From positions 1 to 48,017 of the forward strand of contig CAKREL010000004.1 of NCBI GenBank assembly GCA_934317205.1: DNA of 48,017 bases, written 5' to 3'. The position numbers and the translations under genes were made by a program. This document shows, in pieces, positions 36,184 through 45,331 of the stretch; the stretch's first letter is position 1, and each line of letters begins with the position of its first letter. The stretch comes from an uncultured Eubacterium sp. GTDB taxonomy: Bacteria; Bacillota; Clostridia; Lachnospirales; Lachnospiraceae. Below the pieces are notes generated by a model. The model saw nothing but the letters and a program-made list of their open reading frames with translations, was not told the DNA's origin and did not search any database.

Positions 36184-36252
36184 GATGTACTTTCAGAATT
36201 CTTCATTTAAAAGACTCCGGGAGTACATAAAGAAAGTAGGAGGAAAAAAGGA

Positions 36253-36825
36253 ATGTACCTGATTGTAGGACTTGGAAATCCGACTGTAAAATATGAAAAA
36301 ACCCGTCACAACGCAGGGTTTGATGTTATTGATGCAATCGCTGATAAATATGGAATAGAAATGAATCTGCGGAAAGGAAATGCTTTCTGTGGAACCGGAT
36401 ATATCGAGGGACAGAAAGTGATGCTTGTGAAGCCGCAGACCTATATGAACTTAAGCGGTGACAGTGTCAGTGCGCTGGTGAATTTTTATAAACTGGATCC
36501 GGCGGAGGAGCTGATCGTTGTGTTTGATGATATCAGTCTGGCACCGGGAAACCTGCGCATCCGCAAGAAGGGGAGTGCAGGCGGACATAATGGAATAAAG
36601 GATATTATCGCAAAAACGGGAACGGATCAGTTTGAACGCGTTAAAGTTGGCGTGGGAGAGAAGCCGGCAGGCTGGGATCTGGCAGATCATGTACTTGGCA
36701 GATTTTCACCGGAAGACAGGGAAAAATTTGAAGAGGCTGTAAAGGATGCAGTAGATGCAGTGAGCCTGATGGTACAGGATCGGACGGATGAGGCGATGAA
36801 TGAGTATAACCGTAAGAAAGTCTGA
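36253..36825 (+). CDS. pth: Peptidyl-tRNA hydrolase
   Basis: 190 aa, recycles peptidyl-tRNA dropped from ribosomes. MYLIVGLGNPTVKYEKTRHNAGF is the family start with Asn and the catalytic His20 in RHNAGF. KPQTYMNLSGDSV and VVFDDISLAPGNLRIRKKGS, then AGGHNGIKDI, are the remaining active-site segments. RBS AGGAGGAAAAAA. It is 18 nt before mfd, as in Bacillus (spoVC-mfd, without the intervening fin gene). Confidence 0.98.
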   Translation: MYLIVGLGNPTVKYEKTRHNAGFDVIDAIADKYGIEMNLRKGNAFCGTGYIEGQKVMLVKPQTYMNLSGDSVSALVNFYKLDPAEELIVVFDDISLAPGNLRIRKKGSAGGHNGIKDIIAKTGTDQFERVKVGVGEKPAGWDLADHVLGRFSPEDREKFEEAVKDAVDAVSLMVQDRTDEAMNEYNRKKV

Positions 36826-36843
36826 TACTGGAGGAGTGATGAC

Positions 36844-39800
36844 ATGAATGCTTTTGTAAGTCCGTTACATGAACTGAACAGCTTTGAGGAACTGGAACGC
36901 TATGCGAAGAAAAGTGGTACCATGATCTCTGCCACCGGCTGTACAGATGCACAGAAACCGCATATGATGTACGGTATTGATCATGGCAGAGGATTTCGTG
37001 TTATTGTTACTTTTAATGAACAGAAAGCAAGAGAGTTGCTGGATGCATATCGTTATTTTGACCGGAAAGCTGTATATTTTCCGGCGAAGGATATTCTGTT
37101 TTATCAGTCGGATATACGCGGAAATGCCCTGACGCAGGAGAGAATCTGTGCTTATCGGACGCTGATAGAAGAGGAAGATGCTGCGATCATCACAACTTTT
37201 GATGCGCTGATGGATCGTCTGATCCGCCCGGAAGTATTCCGGGGTTTTTTATTGAAACTGAAAAATGAAGATACTTTAGACTTGGAAAAACTGCGGCAGC
37301 ATCTTGTAGGGATGGGGTATGAGAGTGTATACCAGGTCGATGCACCGGGACAGTTTGCAGTGCGTGGCGGCATCATAGATATTTTTGCCCTGACGGAGGA
37401 ACTTCCTTATCGTATCGAACTTTGGGGTGATGAGATTGATTCTATCCGTACCTTTGACCCGGACAGCCAACGCTCTATGGATTCTTTGGACGAAATTACA
37501 ATTTATCCGGCGGCGGAGCTGGTTTTGACAAAACAGCAGCAGGAAGCCGGAATGAAGCAGATTCAGAAAGAGGGAAAACGCATTGCAGAAAAGTACCGCA
37601 CAGAAATGAAAACGGAGGAAGCGCACCGGTTGGAAGAAGCGGTGGAGCTTGTACGCGAGCAGGTGGAAGAACTCGGAAGTGTCCGTGCAGCGGAAAGCTA
37701 CCTGACGTATTTTTATGAGGATACGGTAAGTTTCCTGAAATTTGCTGACCGATGCGCTGATCGAAAAGAAAAAAAGCTTCTGATATTTGTCGATGAGCCG
37801 GCTCGTTGTCTGGAAAAAGCAGGTGCGGTGGAAAAAGAATTTTCTGACAGCATGCAGCAGCGAATGCAAAAAGGATATATTTTGCCGGGACAGGCGGACA
37901 TTTTGTATTCACATGAGGCAGTAATTGCTGAAATGCAGCGCATGGGATGTGTCCTTATCTCAGCTATGGAACTGCGTACAGAGGGACTGACGCCATCACA
38001 GAGTTTTTTCATCCAGGTGCATTCTGTCAATGCATACAATAGCAGTTTTGAACTTCTGGCAAAAGATCTGCACAATTACAAAAAACGTCAGTATCGGGTA
38101 ATCCTGCTTTGCAGTTCCCGTACCCGTGCGGAGCGTATGGCGGATGATCTTCGCCAGGAAGAACTGAATGCTTTTTTTTCTGAGGATACGGATCGTAAGG
38201 TGCAGCCGGGAGAAGTACTTGTGCTGTATGGCAAACTGAAAAGAGGTTTTGAATATCCCGACATTAAGTTTGTTATACTGACAGAGACAGATATTTTTGG
38301 AGCAGAAAAGAAGAAACGGAAAAAGAAAAAACTGTACGAGGGCGAACGGATCCAGAGCTTTTCAGAGTTAAAACCGGGAGATTATGTAGTGCATGAGAAC
38401 CATGGACTTGGTATTTTTCGCGGAATTGAAAAAATTGAAGTTGACAAGACCATGCGGGATTACATGAAAATTGAGTATGATAAAGGCGGTAATCTGTATG
38501 TACTTGCGACTCAGCTGGATCTGATTCAGAAATATGCCGGTTCTGATGCAAAAAAACCGAAACTGAACAGACTTGGCGGACAGGAGTGGACGAAAACACG
38601 CTACCGTGTGCAAAAAGCGGTGAGAGAAGTAGCACAGGAACTGGTAGAACTTTATGCGGTGCGCCAGAGCAAGGAAGGATTTGAGTATGGGCCGGATACG
38701 GTATGGCAGCGGGAATTTGAAGAGATGTTTCCATACGATGAGACAGAGGACCAGCGTTTGGCCATTGAAGCAACCAAGGCAGATATGCAGAGCAAAAAAA
38801 TCATGGATCGGCTGATCTGTGGTGATGTTGGGTTTGGAAAGACTGAGGTGGCTATCCGCGCGGCTTTTAAAGCGGTGCAGGAAGGAAAACAGGTAATCTA
38901 TCTGGTTCCGACAACAATTCTGGCACAACAGCATTACAATACATTTGCGCAGCGTATGAAAGAATTCCCGGTGAATGTGGAACTGCTTTGCCGATTCCGC
39001 ACTCCAAAACAGCAGAAACAGACGCTTGAGGGACTGAAAAAGGGGCTTGTGGATATAGTGATCGGCACACACCGGGTACTTTCCAAGGATGTGCAATGCA
39101 AGGATCTGGGACTTTTGATCATCGACGAGGAGCAGCGTTTTGGTGTAACACACAAGGAAAAAATCAAGCAGATGAAAAAAGATGTCGATGTGCTTACATT
39201 GACGGCGACACCGATTCCAAGAACTCTGCACATGAGCTTGATCGGAATCAGGGATATGAGTGTGCTGGAGGAACCGCCACATGATCGTATGCCAATTCAG
39301 ACATATGTTATGGAATACGATGAAGAGATGATTCGTGAAGCAATCGAGCGGGAGATGGCCAGGGATGGTCAGGTGTATTATGTATACAATCGTGTTAACC
39401 AGATTGCGGATGTGGCAGCAAAGATTTCAGAGCTTGTTCCGGATGCAGAAGTAGCTTATGCTCACGGACAGATGAGTGAGCGAGAACTGGAGCGGGTTAT
39501 GTATGGGTTCATTAACGGAGAGGTGGACGTGCTTGTATCCACAACGATTATAGAGACTGGATTGGATATTGGAAATGTCAATACCATGATCATCCATGAT
39601 GCAGATAATCTGGGACTTTCCCAGTTGTATCAGCTGCGTGGACGTATCGGGCGTTCCAATCGGACGGCATATGCTTTTTTGATGTATCGCAGAAATAAAA
39701 TGCTCAAAGAAGTAGCGGAAAAACGTCTCTCTGCGATACGGGAATTTTCAGATCTTGGAAGCGGCTTTAAAATCGCCATGAAAGATCTGGAAATCCGGGG

Positions 39801-40395
39801 CGCCGGAAATCTGCTGGGTGAGCAGCAACATGGTCATATGGAAGCCGTCGGATATGATCTGTACTGCAAAATGCTGAACGAAGCGGTAAAAAGTGCAAAA
39901 GGAGAAGTTGTGGAAGAATCTTTCGATACATCGATTGATATCGAACTGGATGCTTATATCCCAAATAGCTACATTGCCAATGAATATCAGAAACTGGACA
40001 TTTACAAGCGAATAGCCGCAATCGAAAATGAAGAAGAAAAGGATGAGATGCTGGATGAACTGATTGACCGTTTCGGTGAGCCACCTCGTCCGGTACAAAA
40101 CCTTCTGACAGTGGCAAAAATCAAGGCCGATGCACACCAGGTTTATCTGGTGGAAATTAAGGAAGATGCGGTTGGTATTACATTCCGTATGTTTGAACGG
40201 GCGAAGCTGAACGTTGCAAATCTTCCATTACTGCTGGATAAAAATAAACCACTGCTGTCGTTTAGCCCGGATAAAAAACAACCGTGTCTGTATTACCGAA
40301 AACAGAAAAACAGCCCGGATATGCTGACGGTGATCCAGACAGTATTGGATGACTGTCGGGAAATACTGGTTCCAGTTCATTCGTCAGAACTGTAA
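36844..40395 (+). CDS. mfd: Transcription-repair coupling factor
   Basis: 1183 aa, close to the Bacillus length (1177). Mfd removes stalled RNA polymerase and recruits UvrA. Domain order: UvrB-homology N-terminal region (about 20-330, with DIFALTEELPYRIELWGDEI), the RNA-polymerase-interacting domain KPGDYVVHENHGLGIFRGIE (about 509-528), superfamily 2 translocase with Walker A CGDVGFGKTEVA (about 658-669) and IDEEQRFG (about 759-766), motif III TATPIPRTL, motif VI QLRGRIGRSNRTAYA, then the TRCF C-terminal domain. All key motifs are intact. RBS GGAGGAGTG. No neighbour downstream is close enough to be in the operon. Confidence 0.98.
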   Translation: MNAFVSPLHELNSFEELERYAKKSGTMISATGCTDAQKPHMMYGIDHGRGFRVIVTFNEQKARELLDAYRYFDRKAVYFPAKDILFYQSDIRGNALTQERICAYRTLIEEEDAAIITTFDALMDRLIRPEVFRGFLLKLKNEDTLDLEKLRQHLVGMGYESVYQVDAPGQFAVRGGIIDIFALTEELPYRIELWGDEIDSIRTFDPDSQRSMDSLDEITIYPAAELVLTKQQQEAGMKQIQKEGKRIAEKYRTEMKTEEAHRLEEAVELVREQVEELGSVRAAESYLTYFYEDTVSFLKFADRCADRKEKKLLIFVDEPARCLEKAGAVEKEFSDSMQQRMQKGYILPGQADILYSHEAVIAEMQRMGCVLISAMELRTEGLTPSQSFFIQVHSVNAYNSSFELLAKDLHNYKKRQYRVILLCSSRTRAERMADDLRQEELNAFFSEDTDRKVQPGEVLVLYGKLKRGFEYPDIKFVILTETDIFGAEKKKRKKKKLYEGERIQSFSELKPGDYVVHENHGLGIFRGIEKIEVDKTMRDYMKIEYDKGGNLYVLATQLDLIQKYAGSDAKKPKLNRLGGQEWTKTRYRVQKAVREVAQELVELYAVRQSKEGFEYGPDTVWQREFEEMFPYDETEDQRLAIEATKADMQSKKIMDRLICGDVGFGKTEVAIRAAFKAVQEGKQVIYLVPTTILAQQHYNTFAQRMKEFPVNVELLCRFRTPKQQKQTLEGLKKGLVDIVIGTHRVLSKDVQCKDLGLLIIDEEQRFGVTHKEKIKQMKKDVDVLTLTATPIPRTLHMSLIGIRDMSVLEEPPHDRMPIQTYVMEYDEEMIREAIEREMARDGQVYYVYNRVNQIADVAAKISELVPDAEVAYAHGQMSERELERVMYGFINGEVDVLVSTTIIETGLDIGNVNTMIIHDADNLGLSQLYQLRGRIGRSNRTAYAFLMYRRNKMLKEVAEKRLSAIREFSDLGSGFKIAMKDLEIRGAGNLLGEQQHGHMEAVGYDLYCKMLNEAVKSAKGEVVEESFDTSIDIELDAYIPNSYIANEYQKLDIYKRIAAIENEEEKDEMLDELIDRFGEPPRPVQNLLTVAKIKADAHQVYLVEIKEDAVGITFRMFERAKLNVANLPLLLDKNKPLLSFSPDKKQPCLYYRKQKNSPDMLTVIQTVLDDCREILVPVHSSEL

Positions 40396-40435
40396 CAAAT
40401 ACCATGAAATCATACATTTCTAATGTAAAACAGTC

Positions 40436-40464
40436 TTGCAGTGCCTGTAAAACTACGGTATACT
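40436..40464 (+). promoter_or_regulatory. Promoter upstream of the prsA-like gene
   Basis: -35 TTGCAG, 17-nt spacer, -10 TATACT. Repeat A copy 3 begins near the expected start point. Confidence 0.5.
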
Positions 40465-40472
40465 CAAATATG

Positions 40473-40511
40473 AGCTAGTAGCGAAAGCGGAATGAAAATG
40501 TCCGATTTGTT
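40473..40511. repeat. Dispersed repeat A, copy 3 (diverged)
   Basis: Shares AGTAGCGAAAGCGGA and AATGTCCG with copies 1 and 2 but has a mismatch in the stem (AAAGCGGA/TCCGATTT). It lies directly after a promoter, as copy 2 does. Confidence 0.6.
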
Positions 40512-40655
40512 TTATCTCAGTCGGAATTGAGACTCCCACTTCTATAATCTCATCTTTATAAGCAATAGATAGTGAGAGACATATTTTTATAAAAATTTAT
40601 GATGCGTGTAAAATACCCTTTTTGTATACACGGATGATGATAGATGGAGGAAACC

Positions 40656-41726
40656 ATGAAATTAAAAAAAATTGCAGCAATTATTTTAATGAGTGCAATG
40701 ATAAGTTCTATGACACTTGGTGGATGTGGAATCAAGAAAGAGGCCAATGTGATCACGATGGAGAGCGATTCCGCAGATCCGATCGAAGTGAGCATGGGCT
40801 ATGCAAATTTTGCGGCACGTATTCAGCAGGCGAATTATGATAATATTTTTACAGCATATTATGGCGAAGATTATTGGACCAATGAATCCTATGCGAAGGA
40901 TGGCAAAAACATGCAGGAATCCGTGAAAGAAAATGTGCTGGAAACGATTGAGACACAGTGCTTGCTGGAACAGCATATGTCAGATTATGGTGTGGAGATC
41001 ACGGATGATGATAAAGCAGCTATTAAGGCTGCAGCGGAACAGTTCATGTCTGATAATTCAAAGTCAGCCATCAAAGAAATCGGCGCTACACAAGAGTATG
41101 TAGAGCGGTATCTCTATCTGCAGACTGTAGAGAAGAGAATGCATGCGGCCATTGCTGCAACAGCAGATACGAATGTATCTGATGAGGAAGCTGCGCAGAA
41201 AACGTTCAGTTATGTAAAAATCAGTCTGACTACTTATACTGATGACAGTGGTAATCAGCAGACTTATACAGCAGATCAGGTGACCGTTGTAAAGAAGGAT
41301 GCTACTGATGCAGCAGAAAAAGCGCAGACAGATTTTGATGGTACCGCAACGGAATATGGTTATACCGTACAGACTTATTCTTTTGGTAGTGATGAGAAGA
41401 GTGAGTCCGATGGTGGCTTCTGTGATGCAGTTATTTCAGCAGCAAATGAGATGAAAGCCGGCGATGTGTCCGGGCTTATTGAAGGAACAGACTGCTATTA
41501 CATCATCCGCCTTGACAGTGAGTATGATGCGGAAGCTACTGCAAAGAAGAAAGAGAGCATTATCAGTGACCGGCAGGATGAGGTTTATCAGACTGTGACA
41601 GAAGGCTATAAAGAAGCTGTTACAATCAATGTCGATGAGAAAGAATGGGCAAAAGTAAAATTTGACAACTTATTTACTGCACCGTCCACTTCAGACAACA
41701 GTGACAGCAGTGCAGCGACAGAATAA
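40656..41726 (+). CDS. PrsA/SurA-like foldase lipoprotein
   Basis: Exported lipoprotein, 356 aa. A type II signal peptide (MKLKKIAAIILMSAMISSMT) ends in the lipobox LGGC with Cys24. The ANYDNIFTAYYGEDYW and downstream helices form a SurA-N-like chaperone region. The later part (about 175-310, with TFSYVKISLTTY, SDGGFCDAVISAANEMKAGDVSG and YYIIRLDSEYDAE) is a divergent parvulin-type peptidyl-prolyl isomerase domain. Proteins of this kind fold exported proteins at the membrane-wall interface. The start is the ATG 5 nt after GGAGG; an upstream in-frame ATG (40644) overlaps that RBS. The C-terminus is Ser/Asp-rich. Confidence 0.88.
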   Translation: MKLKKIAAIILMSAMISSMTLGGCGIKKEANVITMESDSADPIEVSMGYANFAARIQQANYDNIFTAYYGEDYWTNESYAKDGKNMQESVKENVLETIETQCLLEQHMSDYGVEITDDDKAAIKAAAEQFMSDNSKSAIKEIGATQEYVERYLYLQTVEKRMHAAIAATADTNVSDEEAAQKTFSYVKISLTTYTDDSGNQQTYTADQVTVVKKDATDAAEKAQTDFDGTATEYGYTVQTYSFGSDEKSESDGGFCDAVISAANEMKAGDVSGLIEGTDCYYIIRLDSEYDAEATAKKKESIISDRQDEVYQTVTEGYKEAVTINVDEKEWAKVKFDNLFTAPSTSDNSDSSAATE

Positions 41727-41745
41727 AAAATGAGATAAAAAGGGA

Positions 41746-41772
41746 AAAGCGGGCGATGCGGTCCGCTTTGTT
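41746..41772 (+). terminator. Hairpin after the prsA-like gene
   Basis: AAAGCGGGC pairs with GTCCGCTTT (one G-U pair) around GATGCG, followed by only a few Ts. Likely a weak terminator, 36 nt before the kinase gene start. Confidence 0.55.
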
Positions 41773-41807
41773 CCTGCCATATGACAGAATATAGGATTAG
41801 TTGAGAG

Positions 41808-42341
41808 ATGAAAAGAGAAAACATCGTGTTGATAGGAATGCCGGGAGTTGGCAAAAGTACCATCGGCGTAGTTCTGGCAAAAGTATTAGGATATGAATTT
41901 GTGGACGCCGACCTGCTGATCCAGAAATCAGAGGGAAAGTTACTGCATGAGATCATTGCTGAGAAAGGCACAGACGGTTTTATCGAAGTGGAGAACCGTG
42001 TAAACAGCCAGATCAATACCCGCCACAGTGTGATTGCTACCGGTGGAAGCGTAGTATATGGAAAAGAAGCGATGGAGCATTTGCGTTCCATCGGAATTGT
42101 TGTATATTTAAAGCAGAATCTGAAACCATTGGAGCGTCGCCTGCGCAATATCAAAGGTCGTGGCGTAGTATTGAAACCAGGACAGACTCTGGCAGGATTA
42201 TACAAAGAACGTGTGATCCTTTATGAAAAATATGCAGATGTGATTGTCGATGAATATAAATTAAATGTGGAGCAGACGCTGGATGCAGTTCTGCAGGCAT
42301 TAAAAGCATTTGATGGAACCGAAATGGGAAAAGTTGAATAA
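41808..42341 (+). CDS. Shikimate kinase-like protein with altered substrate site
   Basis: 177-aa P-loop kinase of the shikimate kinase fold. Walker A is IGMPGVGKST (9-18), DAD (about 33-35) includes the shikimate/metal aspartate, and the lid and C-terminal Arg (LYKERVILYEKYADV) are normal. Two usual substrate contacts differ: the FRxxE motif reads FIEVE, so the shikimate-binding Arg58 equivalent is Ile, and the GGG loop reads ATGGSVVY. The protein may therefore act on another small molecule, or poorly on shikimate. No other aro genes are near. RBS is weak (GAGAG). Family is clear, substrate is open. Confidence 0.75.
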   Translation: MKRENIVLIGMPGVGKSTIGVVLAKVLGYEFVDADLLIQKSEGKLLHEIIAEKGTDGFIEVENRVNSQINTRHSVIATGGSVVYGKEAMEHLRSIGIVVYLKQNLKPLERRLRNIKGRGVVLKPGQTLAGLYKERVILYEKYADVIVDEYKLNVEQTLDAVLQALKAFDGTEMGKVE

Positions 42342-42376
42342 TATAAAGCAAAGTTTCTTTTCTATAGACAAAGGGT

Positions 42377-42478
42377 ATGATATAATGAGCGCAAGTGAGC
42401 CAACATGCTTGCATGATTGGCGAGCGGCGAATGTCGATCATGAACTGGTTTTGTTCATGATATAATGAGTGCAAGTGA
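42377..42478 (+). repeat. 22-bp direct repeat upstream of murA
   Basis: ATGATATAATGAGCGCAAGT plus GA (42377-42398) recurs at 42457-42478 with one C-to-T change, 80 bp apart. Each copy holds a TATAAT. Between them lies a GC-richer segment containing GCATGATTGGCGAGCGGCGA. Confidence 0.75.
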
Positions 42479-42487
42479 AAAAAATTC

Positions 42488-42517
42488 TTGACAAATTTTT
42501 TGAGATATAGTTATAAT
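42488..42517 (+). promoter_or_regulatory. Strong promoter of murA
   Basis: Both hexamers are consensus: TTGACA (42488-42493) and TATAAT (42512-42517) with an 18-nt spacer, 34 nt before the start codon. Confidence 0.8.
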
Positions 42518-42551
42518 AGCATGTTTAAATATAGAAACATAGAGGTGCAAG

Positions 42552-43841
42552 ATGGATCAATATGTAATTAAAGGTGGGAGGCCGTTAGTCGGTGAAGTAG
42601 AAATTGGCGGCGCAAAAAATGCAGCGCTGGCAATTTTAGCTGCGGCAGTTATGACGGATGAGACCGTTACAATAGATAATTTACCAAATGTCCGTGATAT
42701 CAATGTTATGCTTCAGGCCATTGAAAACATTGGTGCAACAGTTGAGCGTTTAGATGTTCATACGGTCAAGATCAATGGCTCAACCATTCACGATACAAGC
42801 GTGGATAATGAGTATATTAGAAAAATACGTGCATCCTACTATCTGTTAGGAGCATTACTTGGAAAATATAAAGATGCAGAGGTTGCATTACCGGGGGGCT
42901 GTGATATTGGAAGCAGACCGATCGACCTGCATTTGAAAGGTTTCCGTGCCATGGGTGCAGAAATCGACATTCACCACGGTCTCGTAGCTGCAAAGGCAGA
43001 GCGTCTTTGTGGTACACATATTTACATGGATAAGGTTTCCGTAGGTGCTACTATCAACATTATGATGGCAGCAGCCATGGCAGAGGGTAAGACCACCATT
43101 GAGAATGCAGCCAAAGAGCCGCATGTCGTTGATGTGGCAAACTTCCTGAACCGTATGGGAGCAAATATCCGTGGCGCCGGAACGGACGTGATCCGTATTT
43201 CCGGTGTAGAAAAACTGCACAAGACGGAGTATTCCATTATTCCGGATCAGATTGAGGCAGGTACATTTATGTTTGCAGCAGCTGCGACACATGGTGACGT
43301 AACTGTAAAAAATGTTATTCCAAAGCATCTGGAGGCTACCAGTGCGAAGTTGATCGAGGTTGGATGTGAAATTCAGGAATTTGATGATGCAGTTCGTGTT
43401 ATTGCAAATAAACCATTGCGTCATACACAGGTGACCACATTACCGTATCCGGGATTCCCGACAGATATGCAGCCACAGATGGGTGTTGTGCTTGCTCTTG
43501 CAGAAGGAACAAGTACGATCACGGAGAGTATTTTCGAAAATCGTTTCAAATATGTCGATGAGCTTGAGAAGATGGGAGCCAACATCAAGGTTGAGGGCAA
43601 TATCGCTATCATTAATGGTGTGGAACGTTATACCGGCGCGAGAGTCAGCGCACCGGATCTTCGTGCAGGTGCGGCACTGGTGATTGCCGGACTGGCAGCA
43701 GACGGTATTAGTATTGTGGATGACATTTACTACATCGAGCGCGGATATGAAGCTTTTGATGAAAAGTTCAGAGGTATCGGTGGTATGATGCAGAAGGTAA
43801 GTTCTGAGAAAGAAATTCAGAAATTCAGATTGAAACTCTAA
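42552..43841 (+). CDS. murA: UDP-N-acetylglucosamine 1-carboxyvinyltransferase
   Basis: MurA (429 aa), first committed step of peptidoglycan synthesis; adds enolpyruvate to UDP-GlcNAc. GGAKNAALAILA has Lys22 and Asn23, and ALPGGCDIGSRPIDLH carries the active-site Cys117, so it should be fosfomycin-sensitive by family logic. Later segments TDMQPQMGVVLALAEG and DLRAGAALVIAGLAA are typical. RBS AGAGGTG. The second UDP-sugar pathway gene in the window, murC, lies 10 kb upstream on the other strand. A terminator follows. Confidence 0.97.
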   Translation: MDQYVIKGGRPLVGEVEIGGAKNAALAILAAAVMTDETVTIDNLPNVRDINVMLQAIENIGATVERLDVHTVKINGSTIHDTSVDNEYIRKIRASYYLLGALLGKYKDAEVALPGGCDIGSRPIDLHLKGFRAMGAEIDIHHGLVAAKAERLCGTHIYMDKVSVGATINIMMAAAMAEGKTTIENAAKEPHVVDVANFLNRMGANIRGAGTDVIRISGVEKLHKTEYSIIPDQIEAGTFMFAAAATHGDVTVKNVIPKHLEATSAKLIEVGCEIQEFDDAVRVIANKPLRHTQVTTLPYPGFPTDMQPQMGVVLALAEGTSTITESIFENRFKYVDELEKMGANIKVEGNIAIINGVERYTGARVSAPDLRAGAALVIAGLAADGISIVDDIYYIERGYEAFDEKFRGIGGMMQKVSSEKEIQKFRLKL

Positions 43842-43885
43842 GGAAATCAGACTTAGAACACCTATCGATAAATTTTTAACAGGAA

Positions 43886-43919
43886 GCGGGCAGAAGCAAC
43901 AAATCTGCCCGCATTTTTT
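43886..43919 (+). terminator. Terminator after murA
   Basis: GCGGGCAGA pairs perfectly with TCTGCCCGC, followed by ATTTTTT. Confidence 0.95.
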
Positions 43920-43963
43920 GCCTTTTTTGTTATTTGTTCAACATTTTCAGGGAAATTTGTTGG

Positions 43964-43992
43964 TTGACTTTTAGTACTATGGAATGTATGAT
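43964..43992 (+). promoter_or_regulatory. Promoter of metK
   Basis: -35 TTGACT, 17-nt spacer, -10 TATGAT, giving a leader of about 80 nt. The leader has one small hairpin (GTGAAC/GTTCAC, 44016-44034) and no recognisable SAM riboswitch. Confidence 0.65.
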
Positions 43993-44080
43993 ACATAAAG
44001 TATGACTGCAATAACGTGAACAATGGGAGTTCACATGTTTCAATTTAGATTAGAATGAGAGAAAAGAACGGAGGATAATT

Positions 44081-45262
44081 ATGGAAAAATTATTATTTAC
44101 TTCTGAGTCAGTTACAGAGGGACATCCGGATAAAGTCTGCGATGCCGTATCTGATGCAATTCTGGATGCCTGCATGGCACAGGATCCGATGAGCCGTGTT
44201 GCATGCGAGACAGCTGCTTGTACAGGTTTCGTATTAGTAACAGGTGAGATCACTACAAAAGCACAGCTTGATATCCCGTCTATCGTTCGTCAGACTGTAA
44301 ACGAGATTGGTTACGATGATGCAAAGACAGGTTTTGATGGAAATACATGCGCAGTTATGGTTGCTCTTGATCAGCAGTCTGCTGATATCGCTATGGGTGT
44401 TGATAAAGCACTTGAGGCAAAAGAGGGTGCGCTGACAGATGATCTTGATACAGGTGCCGGTGATCAGGGTATGATGTTTGGTTATGCTACAAATGAGACA
44501 CCGGAATTAATGCCATATCCAATTTCTCTTGCTCACAAAATGGCTCTTCAACTTACAAAAGTTCGTAAAGATGGTACATTAAGCTACTTAAGACCAGACG
44601 GAAAAACTCAGGTTTCTGTAGAGTATGATGAGAATGGTACTCCTAAGAGATTAGAGGCTGTAGTTCTTTCTACACAGCATGACGATGATGTTACTCAGGA
44701 GCAGATCCATGAGGATATCAAAAAATATGTATTCGATCCGATCCTTCCGGCAGAGCTGATCGATGATGAGACAAAATTCTTCATCAACCCGACAGGACGT
44801 TTCGTAATCGGTGGACCTCACGGTGATGCAGGTCTGACAGGACGTAAGATCATCGTTGATACTTACGGTGGAATGGCTCGTCACGGCGGTGGAGCTTTCT
44901 CCGGAAAAGACTGCACAAAAGTAGACCGTTCTGCAGCTTATGCAGCACGTTACGTTGCAAAGAACATCGTTGCAGCAGGTCTGGCTGACAAATGCGAGAT
45001 CCAGCTTTCTTATGCAATCGGTGTAGCACAGCCGACTTCTATCATGGTAGATACATTCGGAACAGGCAAACTTTCTGATGAGAAACTGGTTGAGATCGTT
45101 CGTGAGAACTTTGATCTTCGTCCGGCTGGAATCATCAAAATGCTTGATTTAAGAAGACCGATCTACAAAGCAACAGCTGCTTATGGACATTTCGGACGTA
45201 CAGACGTAGATCTTCCTTGGGAAGCAACTGATAAAGTTGACGTATTAAAAAAATATCTGTAA
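44081..45262 (+). CDS. metK: S-adenosylmethionine synthetase
   Basis: 393 aa, makes SAM from methionine and [23 protein letters not shown] (6-25) has the catalytic-type His15 and Lys18; [12 protein letters not shown] and [20 protein letters not shown] are the diagnostic MetK motifs, followed by [22 protein letters not shown] for phosphate binding. Length and order of domains are standard. RBS GGAGGATAA. Strongly biased codons suggest high expression. Confidence 0.98.
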   Translation: MEKLLFTSESVTEGHPDKVCDAVSDAILDACMAQDPMSRVACETAACTGFVLVTGEITTKAQLDIPSIVRQTVNEIGYDDAKTGFDGNTCAVMVALDQQSADIAMGVDKALEAKEGALTDDLDTGAGDQGMMFGYATNETPELMPYPISLAHKMALQLTKVRKDGTLSYLRPDGKTQVSVEYDENGTPKRLEAVVLSTQHDDDVTQEQIHEDIKKYVFDPILPAELIDDETKFFINPTGRFVIGGPHGDAGLTGRKIIVDTYGGMARHGGGAFSGKDCTKVDRSAAYAARYVAKNIVAAGLADKCEIQLSYAIGVAQPTSIMVDTFGTGKLSDEKLVEIVRENFDLRPAGIIKMLDLRRPIYKATAAYGHFGRTDVDLPWEATDKVDVLKKYL

Positions 45263-45290
45263 TATTAAAAACAGTTACATAAAACGCGTG

Positions 45291-45331
45291 AAAAACGTCG
45301 GATATTTGATAAAAATATCCGGCGTTTTTTT
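45291..45331. terminator. Bidirectional terminator, metK / AraC gene
   Basis: AAAAACGTCGGATATTT pairs with AAATATCCGGCGTTTTT (one G-U pair), flanked by A and T runs. Its right end overlaps the AraC stop codon. Confidence 0.9.

Larger units (their letters stand above)
40396..40655. other. Intergenic region mfd/prsA-like gene
   Basis: 260 nt with a promoter (40436-40464), repeat A copy 3 (40473-40511), an AT-rich stretch with several TATAAT-like sequences and the RBS TGGAGG. The predicted transcript would have a 185-nt leader. Confidence 0.45.

Noticed and set aside
38368..39282. 304-codon open frame on the minus strand
   Set aside because: Fully antisense to intact mfd; composition is typical of a shadow frame.
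42377..42478. CRISPR-like array before murA
   Set aside because: Only two direct copies, AT-rich with embedded TATAAT, no further units and no cas genes.
43993..44080. SAM riboswitch before metK
   Set aside because: The leader is only about 80 nt, has one small hairpin and no kink-turn or SAM-I core, and no terminator/antiterminator pair.
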